Shown piece by piece: positions 1-5,487 of a stretch of 5,496 nucleotides of DNA. The notes under the pieces are model-generated. The model made no database searches and was not told the DNA's origin. It worked only from the letters and a program-made list of their open reading frames with translations. The first letter of the stretch is position 1, and each line of letters starts with the position of its first letter. Both the position numbers and the translations under genes were made by a program. This DNA is from an uncultured Asticcacaulis sp. (GTDB lineage: Bacteria > Pseudomonadota > Alphaproteobacteria > Caulobacterales > Caulobacteraceae): positions 1-5,496 of the forward strand of contig CAMLIY010000212.1 of the NCBI GenBank assembly GCA_946480125.1. Reading direction: 5' to 3'.

Positions 1-803
1 AGATAGCGGCGATCGGAATGATCCAGCCCCACCGGGTCAACCTCCAGTCGCGCCAGGGCCTTGGCCGCCGCTTTTTTATCAATCAACTCAGCGCCATCGG
101 CATGGGCGAAATCGCGCACCCGGCGCAGCAATCGCCCGGCTACGCGGGGCGTGCCGCGTGAGCGCGAGGCGATTTCCAGCGCCCCGTCTTCCGTGATCTG
201 AGCGCCCATCTTGCGGCCGGCCCCCATGACCACGCGCACCAGTTCCTCGGGCGTGTAGAATTCCAGCCGGAGCGGAATGCCGAAGCGATCACGCAGCGGG
301 GTCGATAAAAGCCCCGCCCGCGTCGTGGCGCCTACCAGGGTAAACGGCGCCAGGTCGATGCGAACGGTCCGCGCCGCCGGCCCGTCACCGATGATCAGGT
401 CAAGCACATAGTCTTCCATGGCCGGATAGAGGATTTCCTCGACCGCCGGATTGAGCCGGTGAATTTCATCAATGAACAGGACGTCGTTTGGCTCCAGATT
501 GGAGAGGATCGCCGCCAGATCGCCCGCCTTGGCCAGCACAGGCCCGGAAGTGGCCCGGAAGCCGACGCCCAGTTCGCGCGCCACGATCTGCGCCAGGGTG
601 GTCTTACCAAGGCCCGGCGGACCATAAAACAGCACATGGTCGAGCGCTTCCTGGCGCTGCGCGGCGGCGGCCACGAATACTTTCAGGTTGGCCTTCAATG
701 GCGCCTGCCCGACAAAATCATCAAAGGTCTGCGGCCGCAGGGCGCGGTCCTGCGCGCGCTCTTCGTAATCGTTATCGGATTCGCCGGAAATCAGTCTGGC
801 CAT
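1..803 (-). CDS. ruvB: RuvB, Holliday junction branch-migration ATPase (3' end beyond window)
   Basis: RuvB is the hexameric AAA+ motor that, loaded by RuvA, pumps DNA through Holliday junctions during recombinational repair in the cytoplasm. The frame is open from the ATG at 803 to the left edge, giving 267 complete codons of a family usually about 340 residues long, so the end of the winged-helix domain is missing. Visible motifs are an N-terminal [14 protein letters not shown] segment (residues 20-33), Walker A GPPGLGKT (61-68), Walker B LFIDEIH (109-115), the sensor 1/arginine-finger stretch GATTRAG...PLRDRFG (158-175), and [16 protein letters not shown] (217-232) leading into the DNA-binding domain. 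The start is set by homology: MARLISGE is a typical alphaproteobacterial RuvB N-terminus. Only a weak purine-rich GTGAGA precedes the ATG. It is the last visible gene of ruvC-ruvA-ruvB and lies 111 bp after ruvA. The identification is effectively certain. Confidence 0.98.
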   Translation of the reverse strand, partial: MARLISGESDNDYEERAQDRALRPQTFDDFVGQAPLKANLKVFVAAAAQRQEALDHVLFYGPPGLGKTTLAQIVARELGVGFRATSGPVLAKAGDLAAILSNLEPNDVLFIDEIHRLNPAVEEILYPAMEDYVLDLIIGDGPAARTVRIDLAPFTLVGATTRAGLLSTPLRDRFGIPLRLEFYTPEELVRVVMGAGRKMGAQITEDGALEIASRSRGTPRVAGRLLRRVRDFAHADGAELIDKKAAAKALARLEVDPVGLDHSDRRY

Positions 804-820
804 TTTAATATCTCACGCCA

Positions 821-837
821 GACATGCTACGCATGTC
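821..837. repeat. Short perfect inverted repeat just upstream of ruvB
   Basis: GACATGC (821-827) and GCATGTC (831-837) form a perfect 7-bp stem around a 3-base loop. The repeat ends 17 bases before the ruvB start codon and only 3 bases from the larger GC-rich hairpin, so the two would stack as tandem stems in the transcript. It could be half of a REP-like element, an operator, or a structure influencing ruvB translation. None of these can be decided from one copy. Confidence 0.6.
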
Positions 838-840
838 GCT

Positions 841-877
841 CCGACCGGGTGCGCCATCAGGCGCGGCGCCCGGTCGG
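841..877. repeat. GC-rich inverted repeat (hairpin) between ruvA and ruvB
   Basis: The arms CCGACCGGG (841-849) and CCCGGTCGG (869-877) are perfect 9-bp complements. Inside them GCGCC (851-855) pairs with GGCGC (860-864) around an ATCA tetraloop, leaving small bulges at 850 and 865-868. In the ruv mRNA this should be a very stable stem. With no T-tract after it on the minus strand, it looks more like an RNA-stability or processing element, or a palindromic intergenic repeat, than a terminator. Its function is inferred. Confidence 0.7.
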
Positions 878-914
878 GCGCTTGAAGTACGCAAAAGACG
901 AGTACCCACCTTTA

Positions 915-1523
915 TCATTTGCCCAAAGCCTTCAGCGCGGCGCGAATTACCGCCGGCAGTTCGGCCTCCGGGCCTAGTTGCGCCACGGCAGTTTCGACAG
1001 CCAGTCGCGCATTTTGCTCAGGAACACCAAGCCCCATCAAGCCCGCTACCGCTTCGCCATTGACTGTGGCCTTGACCGCCACGCCGGCCGGCGCATGGAT
1101 GACCGGACCAAATTCGGCATTTGTCAGCACCTTGCCCTTCAATTCAATCACGATGCGCTGCGCCAGCTTGGGACCAACGCCAGAGGCCCTTGCCACGGCC
1201 GTCTTATCTTCATGCGCCACGGCCTGGGCCAGTTGCTGCGGCGTCAGGATATCGAGCACGGCCAGCGCCGCCTTCGGCCCCACGCCCTGGACGCCCTGCA
1301 AGACGACATAGGCCTTGCGCTCATCCTTGCTGAGGAAGCCGTAGAGCCGCGTGCCGTCCTCGCGTGTCTGGCTTTCAATGTGCATGATGACTTCGCCACC
1401 CAGTTCCGGCAGGGCGGCGATCGTCCGCACACCGCAGCGCACGACATAGCCGACGCCGGCACATTCGATCAGCACCTCCTCGTCGGTAGTTTCCAGAAGT
1501 AAACCGCGCAGCCGGCCTATCAA
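915..1523 (-). CDS. ruvA: RuvA, Holliday junction recognition subunit (TTG start)
   Basis: RuvA tetramers bind four-way DNA junctions and hold them in the open square form while loading RuvB. The 202-aa product has normal family length. An N-terminal OB-fold (about residues 1-64, opening IGRLRG) carries the conserved acidic pin pair E55-D56. Two helix-hairpin-helix motifs follow ([11 protein letters not shown] at 77-87 and [12 protein letters not shown] at 114-125), and then a flexible linker and a C-terminal RuvB-binding domain (about 150-202). The first codon is TTG (1523-1521), and its last two bases are the first two of the ruvC stop, giving a TTGA overlap. No in-frame ATG fits the conserved N-terminus. 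A purine-rich ribosome binding site inside the ruvC end supports this start and suggests translational coupling to ruvC. The identity is certain and the start is well supported. Confidence 0.97.
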   Translation of the reverse strand: MIGRLRGLLLETTDEEVLIECAGVGYVVRCGVRTIAALPELGGEVIMHIESQTREDGTRLYGFLSKDERKAYVVLQGVQGVGPKAALAVLDILTPQQLAQAVAHEDKTAVARASGVGPKLAQRIVIELKGKVLTNAEFGPVIHAPAGVAVKATVNGEAVAGLMGLGVPEQNARLAVETAVAQLGPEAELPAVIRAALKALGK

Positions 1524-2029
1524 GCGAGCATCCTCTTCAAACTGTTCATCTTGCGCTTATGTGCGTGGGTGATGGCACAGGCCAGGGCATCAGCGGCATC
1601 AGCTTTCATCGTCGCGTCAGCCTTGGGCAGAAGGCGCTTGACCATAAACAAAACCTGGTCCTTGTCGGCCTTGCCGGCGCCGACCACCGATTTCTTGATA
1701 TCGAGCGCGGCATATTCGGCCACCAGCAGGCCCGCCTTGGCCGGCGCCAGCATGGCTGCCGCCCGCGCATGGCCCAGTTTCAGAGTCGAGGCCGGGTTCA
1801 TATTGACGAAGGTTTCCTCAATGGCCGCCTCATCCGGTGCCCATTCGGTGATAACGGCCGTCAAATGATCAAACAGATGCAACAGGCGCACAGATAGATC
1901 GAGATCGGTCGGCGGTTCGATGACGCCGTGCGCCACCCACGACAGCCGCGCCCCCTCGACATCGATCAAGCCCCAGCCGAGCCGTCTCAGCCCCGGATCA
2001 AGCCCCAATATGCGCACAACGTTCTTCAT
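1520..2029 (-). CDS. ruvC: RuvC, crossover junction endodeoxyribonuclease
   Basis: RuvC is the dimeric, metal-dependent resolvase that cuts Holliday junctions symmetrically after RuvAB branch migration. The product from the ATG at 2029 is 169 aa, close to the family norm. It has an RNase H-like fold. The four expected acidic catalytic residues are visible: D11 in ILGLDPG, E71 in AIEETF, and D144 and D147 in ADAADALA. The family motif [13 protein letters not shown] (78-90) is intact. The frame extends upstream to a TTG at 2065, but the added residues do not look RuvC-like and that TTG coincides with the predicted -35 element, so I chose ATG 2029. No convincing Shine-Dalgarno precedes it. It is the first gene of the operon and overlaps ruvA by 4 bases. 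A perfect SOS-type repeat spans its start codon, suggesting LexA control of the operon. Confidence 0.97.
   Translation of the reverse strand: MKNVVRILGLDPGLRRLGWGLIDVEGARLSWVAHGVIEPPTDLDLSVRLLHLFDHLTAVITEWAPDEAAIEETFVNMNPASTLKLGHARAAAMLAPAKAGLLVAEYAALDIKKSVVGAGKADKDQVLFMVKRLLPKADATMKADAADALACAITHAHKRKMNSLKRMLA
1531..1538 (-). promoter_or_regulatory. Ribosome binding site deciding the TTG start of ruvA
   Basis: On the minus strand GAAGAGGA lies within the last codons of ruvC, 7 bases before the TTG at 1523. Its position and purine content fit a Shine-Dalgarno sequence and support TTG as the true ruvA start, in line with the conserved IGRLRG beginning of RuvA. Confidence 0.7.
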
Positions 2030-2035
2030 ATGTTC
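2021..2035 (-). promoter_or_regulatory. LexA (SOS) box overlapping the ruvC start codon
   Basis: The plus strand reads GTTC (2021-2024), seven bases, GTTC (2032-2035); on the coding strand this is GAAC-N7-GAAC. This is a perfect match to the direct-repeat operator known for alphaproteobacterial LexA. It covers the ruvC ATG (2029-2027) and begins one base after the predicted -10 element. LexA bound here would block the start of transcription, and RecA-stimulated LexA cleavage after DNA damage would release ruvCAB. The match is directly visible; LexA binding is inferred. Confidence 0.85.
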
Positions 2036-2187
2036 GCTTGTATCCGCACTTCCCGACTCGTGCAAGCGTCACCGGACCGATTGGCCGAAAAGTTGCAAGA
2101 CTGCCGCGAAGACGAACGCAATTCGCCTTTTGGTACAGGTTTTGGAAGTTACCGTTGCCATAAGGCCAAAGCTGGGGTTAATGTTTT
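2030..2187. other. Divergent intergenic region between ruvC and the TPR gene
   Basis: These 158 bp separate ruvC (leftward) from the TPR membrane protein gene (rightward). The ruvC-proximal side holds the predicted ruvCAB promoter and most of the SOS box. On the rightward side I find no confident -35/-10 pair. A near match to a CtrA-type site (TTAA, seven bases, TGAA at 2178-2192) straddles the first candidate start codon but has one mismatch. I see no small gene or RNA here. Confidence 0.6.
2037..2065 (-). promoter_or_regulatory. Predicted ruvCAB promoter (Caulobacter housekeeping type)
   Basis: On the minus strand TTGCACG (2065-2059) and GATACAAG (2044-2037) are separated by 14 bases. They partly match the Caulobacter sigma-73 elements TTGaCgS and GCTANAWC and fall within the accepted 10-14 base spacing. 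The expected transcription start is about 2032-2029, at or just before the ruvC ATG, which would give a leaderless or nearly leaderless mRNA. That agrees with the lack of a Shine-Dalgarno. A GANTC site (GAGTC, 2059-2055) touches the -35 element. The matches are imperfect, so this is a prediction. Confidence 0.5.
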
Positions 2188-3924
2188 ATGAAGATCAGCA
2201 TTGCTGGGGGGCGTATGAGCAATTCGAATCCAAGTCTGCACACCCATGTCAGCGTCAGCCGGCCCCATCCGGCGAGCTTTTTCATGTTGATTGCCCTTGC
2301 ATTGGCCCTGATCGTATTTGCCCTGTATAAGGGCCAGGCCCCCATGCGTACCCCCTTTCCCGAAGACTGGATCATATGGGCACGCGGCACCGCCACCTGG
2401 GCCGGCACGCTCGCCATTGGCGCGGTTGTGCTGCTGATCGGCGTCATCGGCCTGAGCCTAAATCTGCTGGGCAGCGTCCGGCCCGCCAAAACGATTCCTA
2501 CCTCGCCAACGGCAGAAATCGGCGAAAATTCTGTGTCTTCTGTTGATCTCCAGACAGCCACCAGAGCCCATGAGCGCCGGGGTTCGCTCAGTTTTGATGC
2601 CCGCAATATCGCCACCATGGGCTTTTCCAGTGCCCCGCTGCAAACCGCAGCCGAACCGCCAGCCCCCGCACTGACTGCGCATGATATCCAATCGCTTGAA
2701 CCGGCAATTTTCACTGATCATGCCGTTTTTTCCGACAACGCTTCGGACAGCTTCATGACGCGCCTGTCTGAACCCCCGATCGAAACCGGTCACGAAATGC
2801 CGGTTTTTGATGCGAACGCCGCGCTTTTGGAAACACATGGCCTGCACATTAACGCTTCCACCGCCGATATTGTGCCCATACGCCCGGATGTCGCCCTTCC
2901 TTCCGAAGCCGAGCATGATCCGCTGGCCGCCGCCCTGCTGGCCGAGACGCCCGAGGTCATCACCCATGCCCCGCAAGGCGACATCAATGCCGTGATCAAT
3001 TCCGCTATGCGGTTCGCCCCGCAAAGCGATCCGGTCCAAGAGGCCGCAGCGGCTCCAATTGAGCCGCCTGTCCAAGTCCTTGCCGAGTCAATGGCCGAGC
3101 CGGTTGCCGAGGGCACGCCCGATATCGACGCGACAGCCCCGGTCGATGCGGATAACGAAATCCGCCAGGCCACGCGCACTGCCCTGTCCGTCTGGCCAGA
3201 CTCGACCCGCGCCATCGCCGCCGATGAACTGAGCGCCCGCGTGGCCCATCTCTATTACGATCCGTCTCCGGCCAGTCAGAAAGCTTTCCAGTTGATCGCA
3301 TCGGGTGATCTGACCGCTGCCGCCACGGCTCTGGCCGCGCAGGCGGAGACCCTGGCCGAAGCGGGCAACGACGACGACGCCGCCGCCGAACTGTGGCGCG
3401 TATCCGGTGCCCTGCATATGGGCCGTGATGACGCCCGCGCCATGGCTGCCTATGAGCATGTGTCCGAACTCGATCCCACTGACGCCAATATCCATCTGTA
3501 TCTCGCCCGTCGTTACCACATGGCCGGCGATACCGCCCGACAACCGGCCGTCATTGCTCGCGCGCTCGACGTCATCAGCGATCCGATGATCCGTGCGGAA
3601 CTACTGGCGCCCTATGCCGATCTCAAGCTCAAGGCGGGCGACGTAAAGGCCGCCGGCGATGCCTTCGCAGAATTGTGCCACCTGCATGAAAGCGATGCAC
3701 ATTTGCGCCCCGATGATGTGGGTGTGCAATCGACCCTGGCCATAACGGTGGCCCGTCTGGCACAGGTGCGTGAAATGCAAGGCGAATTTGATGAGGCGGG
3801 TCCACTGTACCACAAGGCTTACAAGGCCTTCGCTGATCTTTCGCTGCTGAAGCCCGAACATTCCGGCCTGCGCACCCTGGCGGATAATGCCCTGCGCGAT
3901 GCCCGGCGTTTCAACATTGCATAA
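2188..3924 (+). CDS. Membrane-anchored TPR-repeat protein of unknown function
   Basis: The 578-aa product has a short N-terminal tail, then hydrophobic helices at about residues 31-47 and 71-95 with a roughly 23-residue loop between them. The RPAK after helix 2 suggests that both ends are cytoplasmic. Residues about 100-325 are rich in Pro, Ala, Glu and Asp with little order, apart from a helix-like patch near 262-277. The C-terminal part (about 360-562) is helical and TPR-like. The clearest unit is 399-432, where a GALHMGRDDARAMAAYEHV core ends in LDPTD; degenerate units follow around 434-466, 467-500 and 513-556. TPRs usually mediate protein-protein contacts, so a membrane-tethered scaffold is plausible, but I recognise no specific family. 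The start could be ATG 2188 or ATG 2215, each with only a weak G-rich ribosome binding site; I kept the longer form. It diverges from ruvC and no functional link is shown. Confidence 0.85.
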   Translation: MKISIAGGRMSNSNPSLHTHVSVSRPHPASFFMLIALALALIVFALYKGQAPMRTPFPEDWIIWARGTATWAGTLAIGAVVLLIGVIGLSLNLLGSVRPAKTIPTSPTAEIGENSVSSVDLQTATRAHERRGSLSFDARNIATMGFSSAPLQTAAEPPAPALTAHDIQSLEPAIFTDHAVFSDNASDSFMTRLSEPPIETGHEMPVFDANAALLETHGLHINASTADIVPIRPDVALPSEAEHDPLAAALLAETPEVITHAPQGDINAVINSAMRFAPQSDPVQEAAAAPIEPPVQVLAESMAEPVAEGTPDIDATAPVDADNEIRQATRTALSVWPDSTRAIAADELSARVAHLYYDPSPASQKAFQLIASGDLTAAATALAAQAETLAEAGNDDDAAAELWRVSGALHMGRDDARAMAAYEHVSELDPTDANIHLYLARRYHMAGDTARQPAVIARALDVISDPMIRAELLAPYADLKLKAGDVKAAGDAFAELCHLHESDAHLRPDDVGVQSTLAITVARLAQVREMQGEFDEAGPLYHKAYKAFADLSLLKPEHSGLRTLADNALRDARRFNIA

Positions 3925-3937
3925 GTCGCTTGACTTA
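3922..3937 (+). repeat. Small inverted repeat at the end of the TPR gene
   Basis: TAAGTC (3922-3927, including the stop codon) and GACTTA (3932-3937) form a perfect 6-bp stem with a GCTT loop. The stem is AT-rich and is not followed by a T-run, so it is at most a weak terminator or mRNA 3'-end structure. Confidence 0.35.
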
Positions 3938-3949
3938 GCTTCTGTCTGG

Positions 3950-3973
3950 CCGGAAGAAAGTTTCCGCTTCCGG
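3950..3973 (+). promoter_or_regulatory. Hairpin able to mask the ribosome binding site of the DUF486 gene
   Basis: CCGGAAG (3950-3956) and CTTCCGG (3967-3973) form a perfect 7-bp stem whose 3' arm contains the first two bases of the GGAG ribosome binding site. A competing 5-bp stem, CGGAA (3951-3955) with TTCCG (3962-3966), would leave that site free. The two are mutually exclusive. The pairing is seen in the sequence; a regulatory role is inferred and the stems are short. Confidence 0.4.
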
Positions 3974-3975
3974 AG
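3972..3975 (+). promoter_or_regulatory. Ribosome binding site of the DUF486 gene
   Basis: GGAG is placed 6 bases before the ATG at 3982 and is the best Shine-Dalgarno match on the plus strand of the window. It confirms the start chosen for the small membrane protein. Its first two bases also belong to the hairpin at 3950-3973. Confidence 0.75.
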
Positions 3976-3981
3976 TTCAGC

Positions 3982-4332
3982 ATGTTCAAGATATCCCCCG
4001 CTTTTGCCACGATAGGTCTGCTGGTTTGTTCCAACCTGTTCATGACAATGGCCTGGTACGGCCACCTCAAGTTCAAAATGGAGAAGCTCTGGATCGTCAT
4101 CCTGGTTAGCTGGGGCATCGCTTTCTTTGAATACTGCTTCCAGGTGCCGGCAAACCGTATCGGTTATGGCACCTTTTCAGCGGCGCAACTAAAGACCATC
4201 CAGGAAGTTATCACGCTGTCGGTATTCGTCATCTTCTCGGCGCTTTATCTCGGCGAACCGTTGAAATGGCAGACAGCTATCGGCTTCACCCTGATCGCCT
4301 GCGGCGCCGGGTTCGTTTTCTACAAGCCGTAA
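3982..4332 (+). CDS. DMT_6 / DUF486 family small membrane protein
   Basis: The 116-aa protein has four predicted transmembrane helices, at about residues 8-27, 36-53, 72-91 and 96-114. It shows the DUF486 signatures: SNLFMTMAWYGHLK (17-30), WGIAFFEYCFQVPANRIGY (44-62), QLKTIQEVITL (69-79) and a YLGEPLKW turn (89-96). The family belongs to the drug/metabolite transporter superfamily and resembles half-size four-helix members that probably act as dimers in the inner membrane. Its substrate is unknown, so transport is inferred from superfamily membership. The length is normal for the family. It follows the TPR gene on the same strand after 57 bp, so cotranscription is possible. It ends 18 bp before the convergent gene on the other strand. 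Confidence 0.93.
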   Translation: MFKISPAFATIGLLVCSNLFMTMAWYGHLKFKMEKLWIVILVSWGIAFFEYCFQVPANRIGYGTFSAAQLKTIQEVITLSVFVIFSALYLGEPLKWQTAIGFTLIACGAGFVFYKP

Positions 4333-4350
4333 CCATCTGCCACCCTGTGC

Positions 4351-5469
4351 TTATGGTACCATTCGCCTGGCCAAGGTTTCCCGACCATTTTGATGAATGA
4401 TCAAGGCCGGCACCTGCCCGTCAGACTCGACCTTGAATATCACCCTCGCTTCGACGACACGATAGAAGAACTCGTTCTGTGACACGGCGAAGATTTCATA
4501 TGCCGGCTGGTGAGTCAGTTGCGCATGAAGGTGGCCATCCGCCAAAGTAATGGTCATAAGCCTTCCCGGCGACAGTTCATACACACCGACATATGAGGCC
4601 AGAACCTGCGATGCCAAAGCCACCACAGGCGGATCGGGAAGCCGCAGAATAGCCGCACCCGGCGCGCGCCGTTTCAGAATAATCGGCACATCGAGATCAT
4701 CCCGCGAAAAGACCGCGGAGATTGCTTTGTCGTCAGCGCTGAGATCACCAGTGATCCGGGCCGTTTTCATAATGATGGTGACGTTTCGATCCTCACGGTT
4801 CAGCGATAATGCCGGAAAATTGTATCCGTTGCGGTCCGGACTGTCACAACTGGCGAACGTGCCGTGCGAATCCGTTCGGATATGAAAAACCAGACGTATT
4901 GGATTTTCGAGCTGCAACAATCCTTCCCAGATACCATCCATACCAATGACAGTTGAAACCGGTGGAAAGATGCCTCGGCGCAGAGTTAGCGGCAAGGCGA
5001 CGCCGTTTTGCAGCCATTGTCCACGCCAAGCGTCATCAGACGCCTCCCATATCGCTTCATAGAGCACATTTATTTTCAACAGGGTCAGCGACAAACGGCC
5101 ACCGCTGGCGTTGAAGTCCGACGGGACAAAGCCAAAACTGCCGTAATCGGGACTATCCATTGTAGCGGTCAATACACCACTGTCATTGCGGACATGGAGG
5201 GCGACACGCAGATCCGGCGACAGGAAACCAATCCAGTCCCCTGTGGCGTTGGCCATAGGGGCGCGCTGTTCCAGATCAGCTTTCAGTTCACGCCAGCTCG
5301 CATAACCGTATTCACGGGCGAGTTGGAACTGAACGTCTGTGAGGCGGGTACGCGGCTCAGTGAGGCGAAGCCCTTCAAGCCGTTGCTTGGCTTCATTCTT
5401 GAGATATTCGAGATTGGGACGAGCAGGAAACGTACGCACGGCGGACGTCCCGAAAGACGGATGGGTCAT
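4351..5469 (-). CDS. Multidomain protein: ankyrin-leader-like N-terminus, two beta-rich repeats, DUF3471-like C-terminus
   Basis: From the ATG at 5469 the product has 372 aa and no signal peptide, so it is probably cytoplasmic. Residues 15-67 (PARPNLEYLKNEAK ... LAREYGYASWRELKADLE) match the helical segment that often precedes ankyrin repeats, but no ankyrin repeat follows. Two related units come next, about 77-166 and 179-268. Each has a G-x-W-x-G-x-L opening, an HVR/HIR strand, a DSPD motif and an ending like LPLTLRR or VPIILKRR; similar domains occur beside serine or alpha/beta hydrolases. Residues about 286-370 (ASYVGVYELSPG ... IIHQNGRE) resemble DUF3471, usually a C-terminal partner of beta-lactamase-type hydrolases. 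No hydrolase domain or SxxK motif is visible, so I propose no reaction. A second ATG at 5487 would add six residues, but the better ribosome binding site serves 5469. The domain names are from memory of these families. Confidence 0.85.
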   Translation of the reverse strand: MTHPSFGTSAVRTFPARPNLEYLKNEAKQRLEGLRLTEPRTRLTDVQFQLAREYGYASWRELKADLEQRAPMANATGDWIGFLSPDLRVALHVRNDSGVLTATMDSPDYGSFGFVPSDFNASGGRLSLTLLKINVLYEAIWEASDDAWRGQWLQNGVALPLTLRRGIFPPVSTVIGMDGIWEGLLQLENPIRLVFHIRTDSHGTFASCDSPDRNGYNFPALSLNREDRNVTIIMKTARITGDLSADDKAISAVFSRDDLDVPIILKRRAPGAAILRLPDPPVVALASQVLASYVGVYELSPGRLMTITLADGHLHAQLTHQPAYEIFAVSQNEFFYRVVEARVIFKVESDGQVPALIIHQNGRETLARRMVP

Positions 5470-5475
5470 AACAGG

Positions 5476-5481
5476 CCTTTC
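5476..5481 (-). promoter_or_regulatory. Ribosome binding site favouring the 5469 start
   Basis: On the minus strand GAAAGG lies 6 bases before the ATG at 5469. The alternative ATG at 5487 is preceded only by a T-run and has no purine-rich site, so the shorter protein is preferred. Confidence 0.55.
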
Positions 5482-5487
5482 TTCCAT

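Larger units (their letters stand above)
804..914 (-). other. ruvA-ruvB spacer with two inverted repeats
   Basis: This 111 bp spacer separates ruvA from ruvB; elsewhere in the operon ruvC and ruvA overlap. It contains two consecutive inverted repeats, listed separately. Neither is followed by a T-run in the direction of ruv transcription, so I do not read them as intrinsic terminators. A 34-codon frame opening with GTG just after the ruvA stop and ending at TAA 805-807, one base before the ruvB ATG, is open across the spacer. It has no properly spaced ribosome binding site, so I do not call it a gene. Confidence 0.6.

Noticed and set aside
805..909. 34-codon open frame with GTG start on the minus strand between ruvA and ruvB
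   Set aside because: There is no spaced ribosome binding site, the frame is short and passes through the hairpins, and the peptide is low complexity. It was considered as a coupling peptide for ruvB because its TAA lies one base before the ruvB ATG, but nothing else supports it.
459..977. Long plus-strand open frame opposite ruvB and ruvA
   Set aside because: It lies antisense to two certain genes whose GC-rich third positions keep other frames open; it has no recognisable domain and crosses the intergenic hairpins.
2030..2065. Extending RuvC upstream to the TTG at 2065
   Set aside because: The 12 extra residues do not resemble RuvC N-termini, the TTG coincides with the predicted -35 element, and the ATG at 2029 begins the expected strand leading to the D11 motif.
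2458..3543. Several minus-strand open frames opposite the TPR gene
   Set aside because: They are shadows of the strong codon bias of the plus-strand gene, rich in Gly, Arg and Ser with no ribosome binding sites or domains.
3975..3987. GTTC-N5-GTTC repeat around the DUF486 start codon
   Set aside because: The spacer is 5 bases, which breaks the helical phasing needed for the LexA direct repeat. It overlaps the ribosome binding site and start codon by chance.
4028..4041. GTTC-N6-GTTC repeat resembling an SOS box
   Set aside because: The spacer is 6 bases, not the required 7, and it lies inside the DUF486 coding sequence.
4332..4357. ACCAT/ATGGT inverted repeat between the convergent genes as a bidirectional terminator
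   Set aside because: It is only a 5-bp stem with a loop of 16 bases, low GC and no T-tract on either side.
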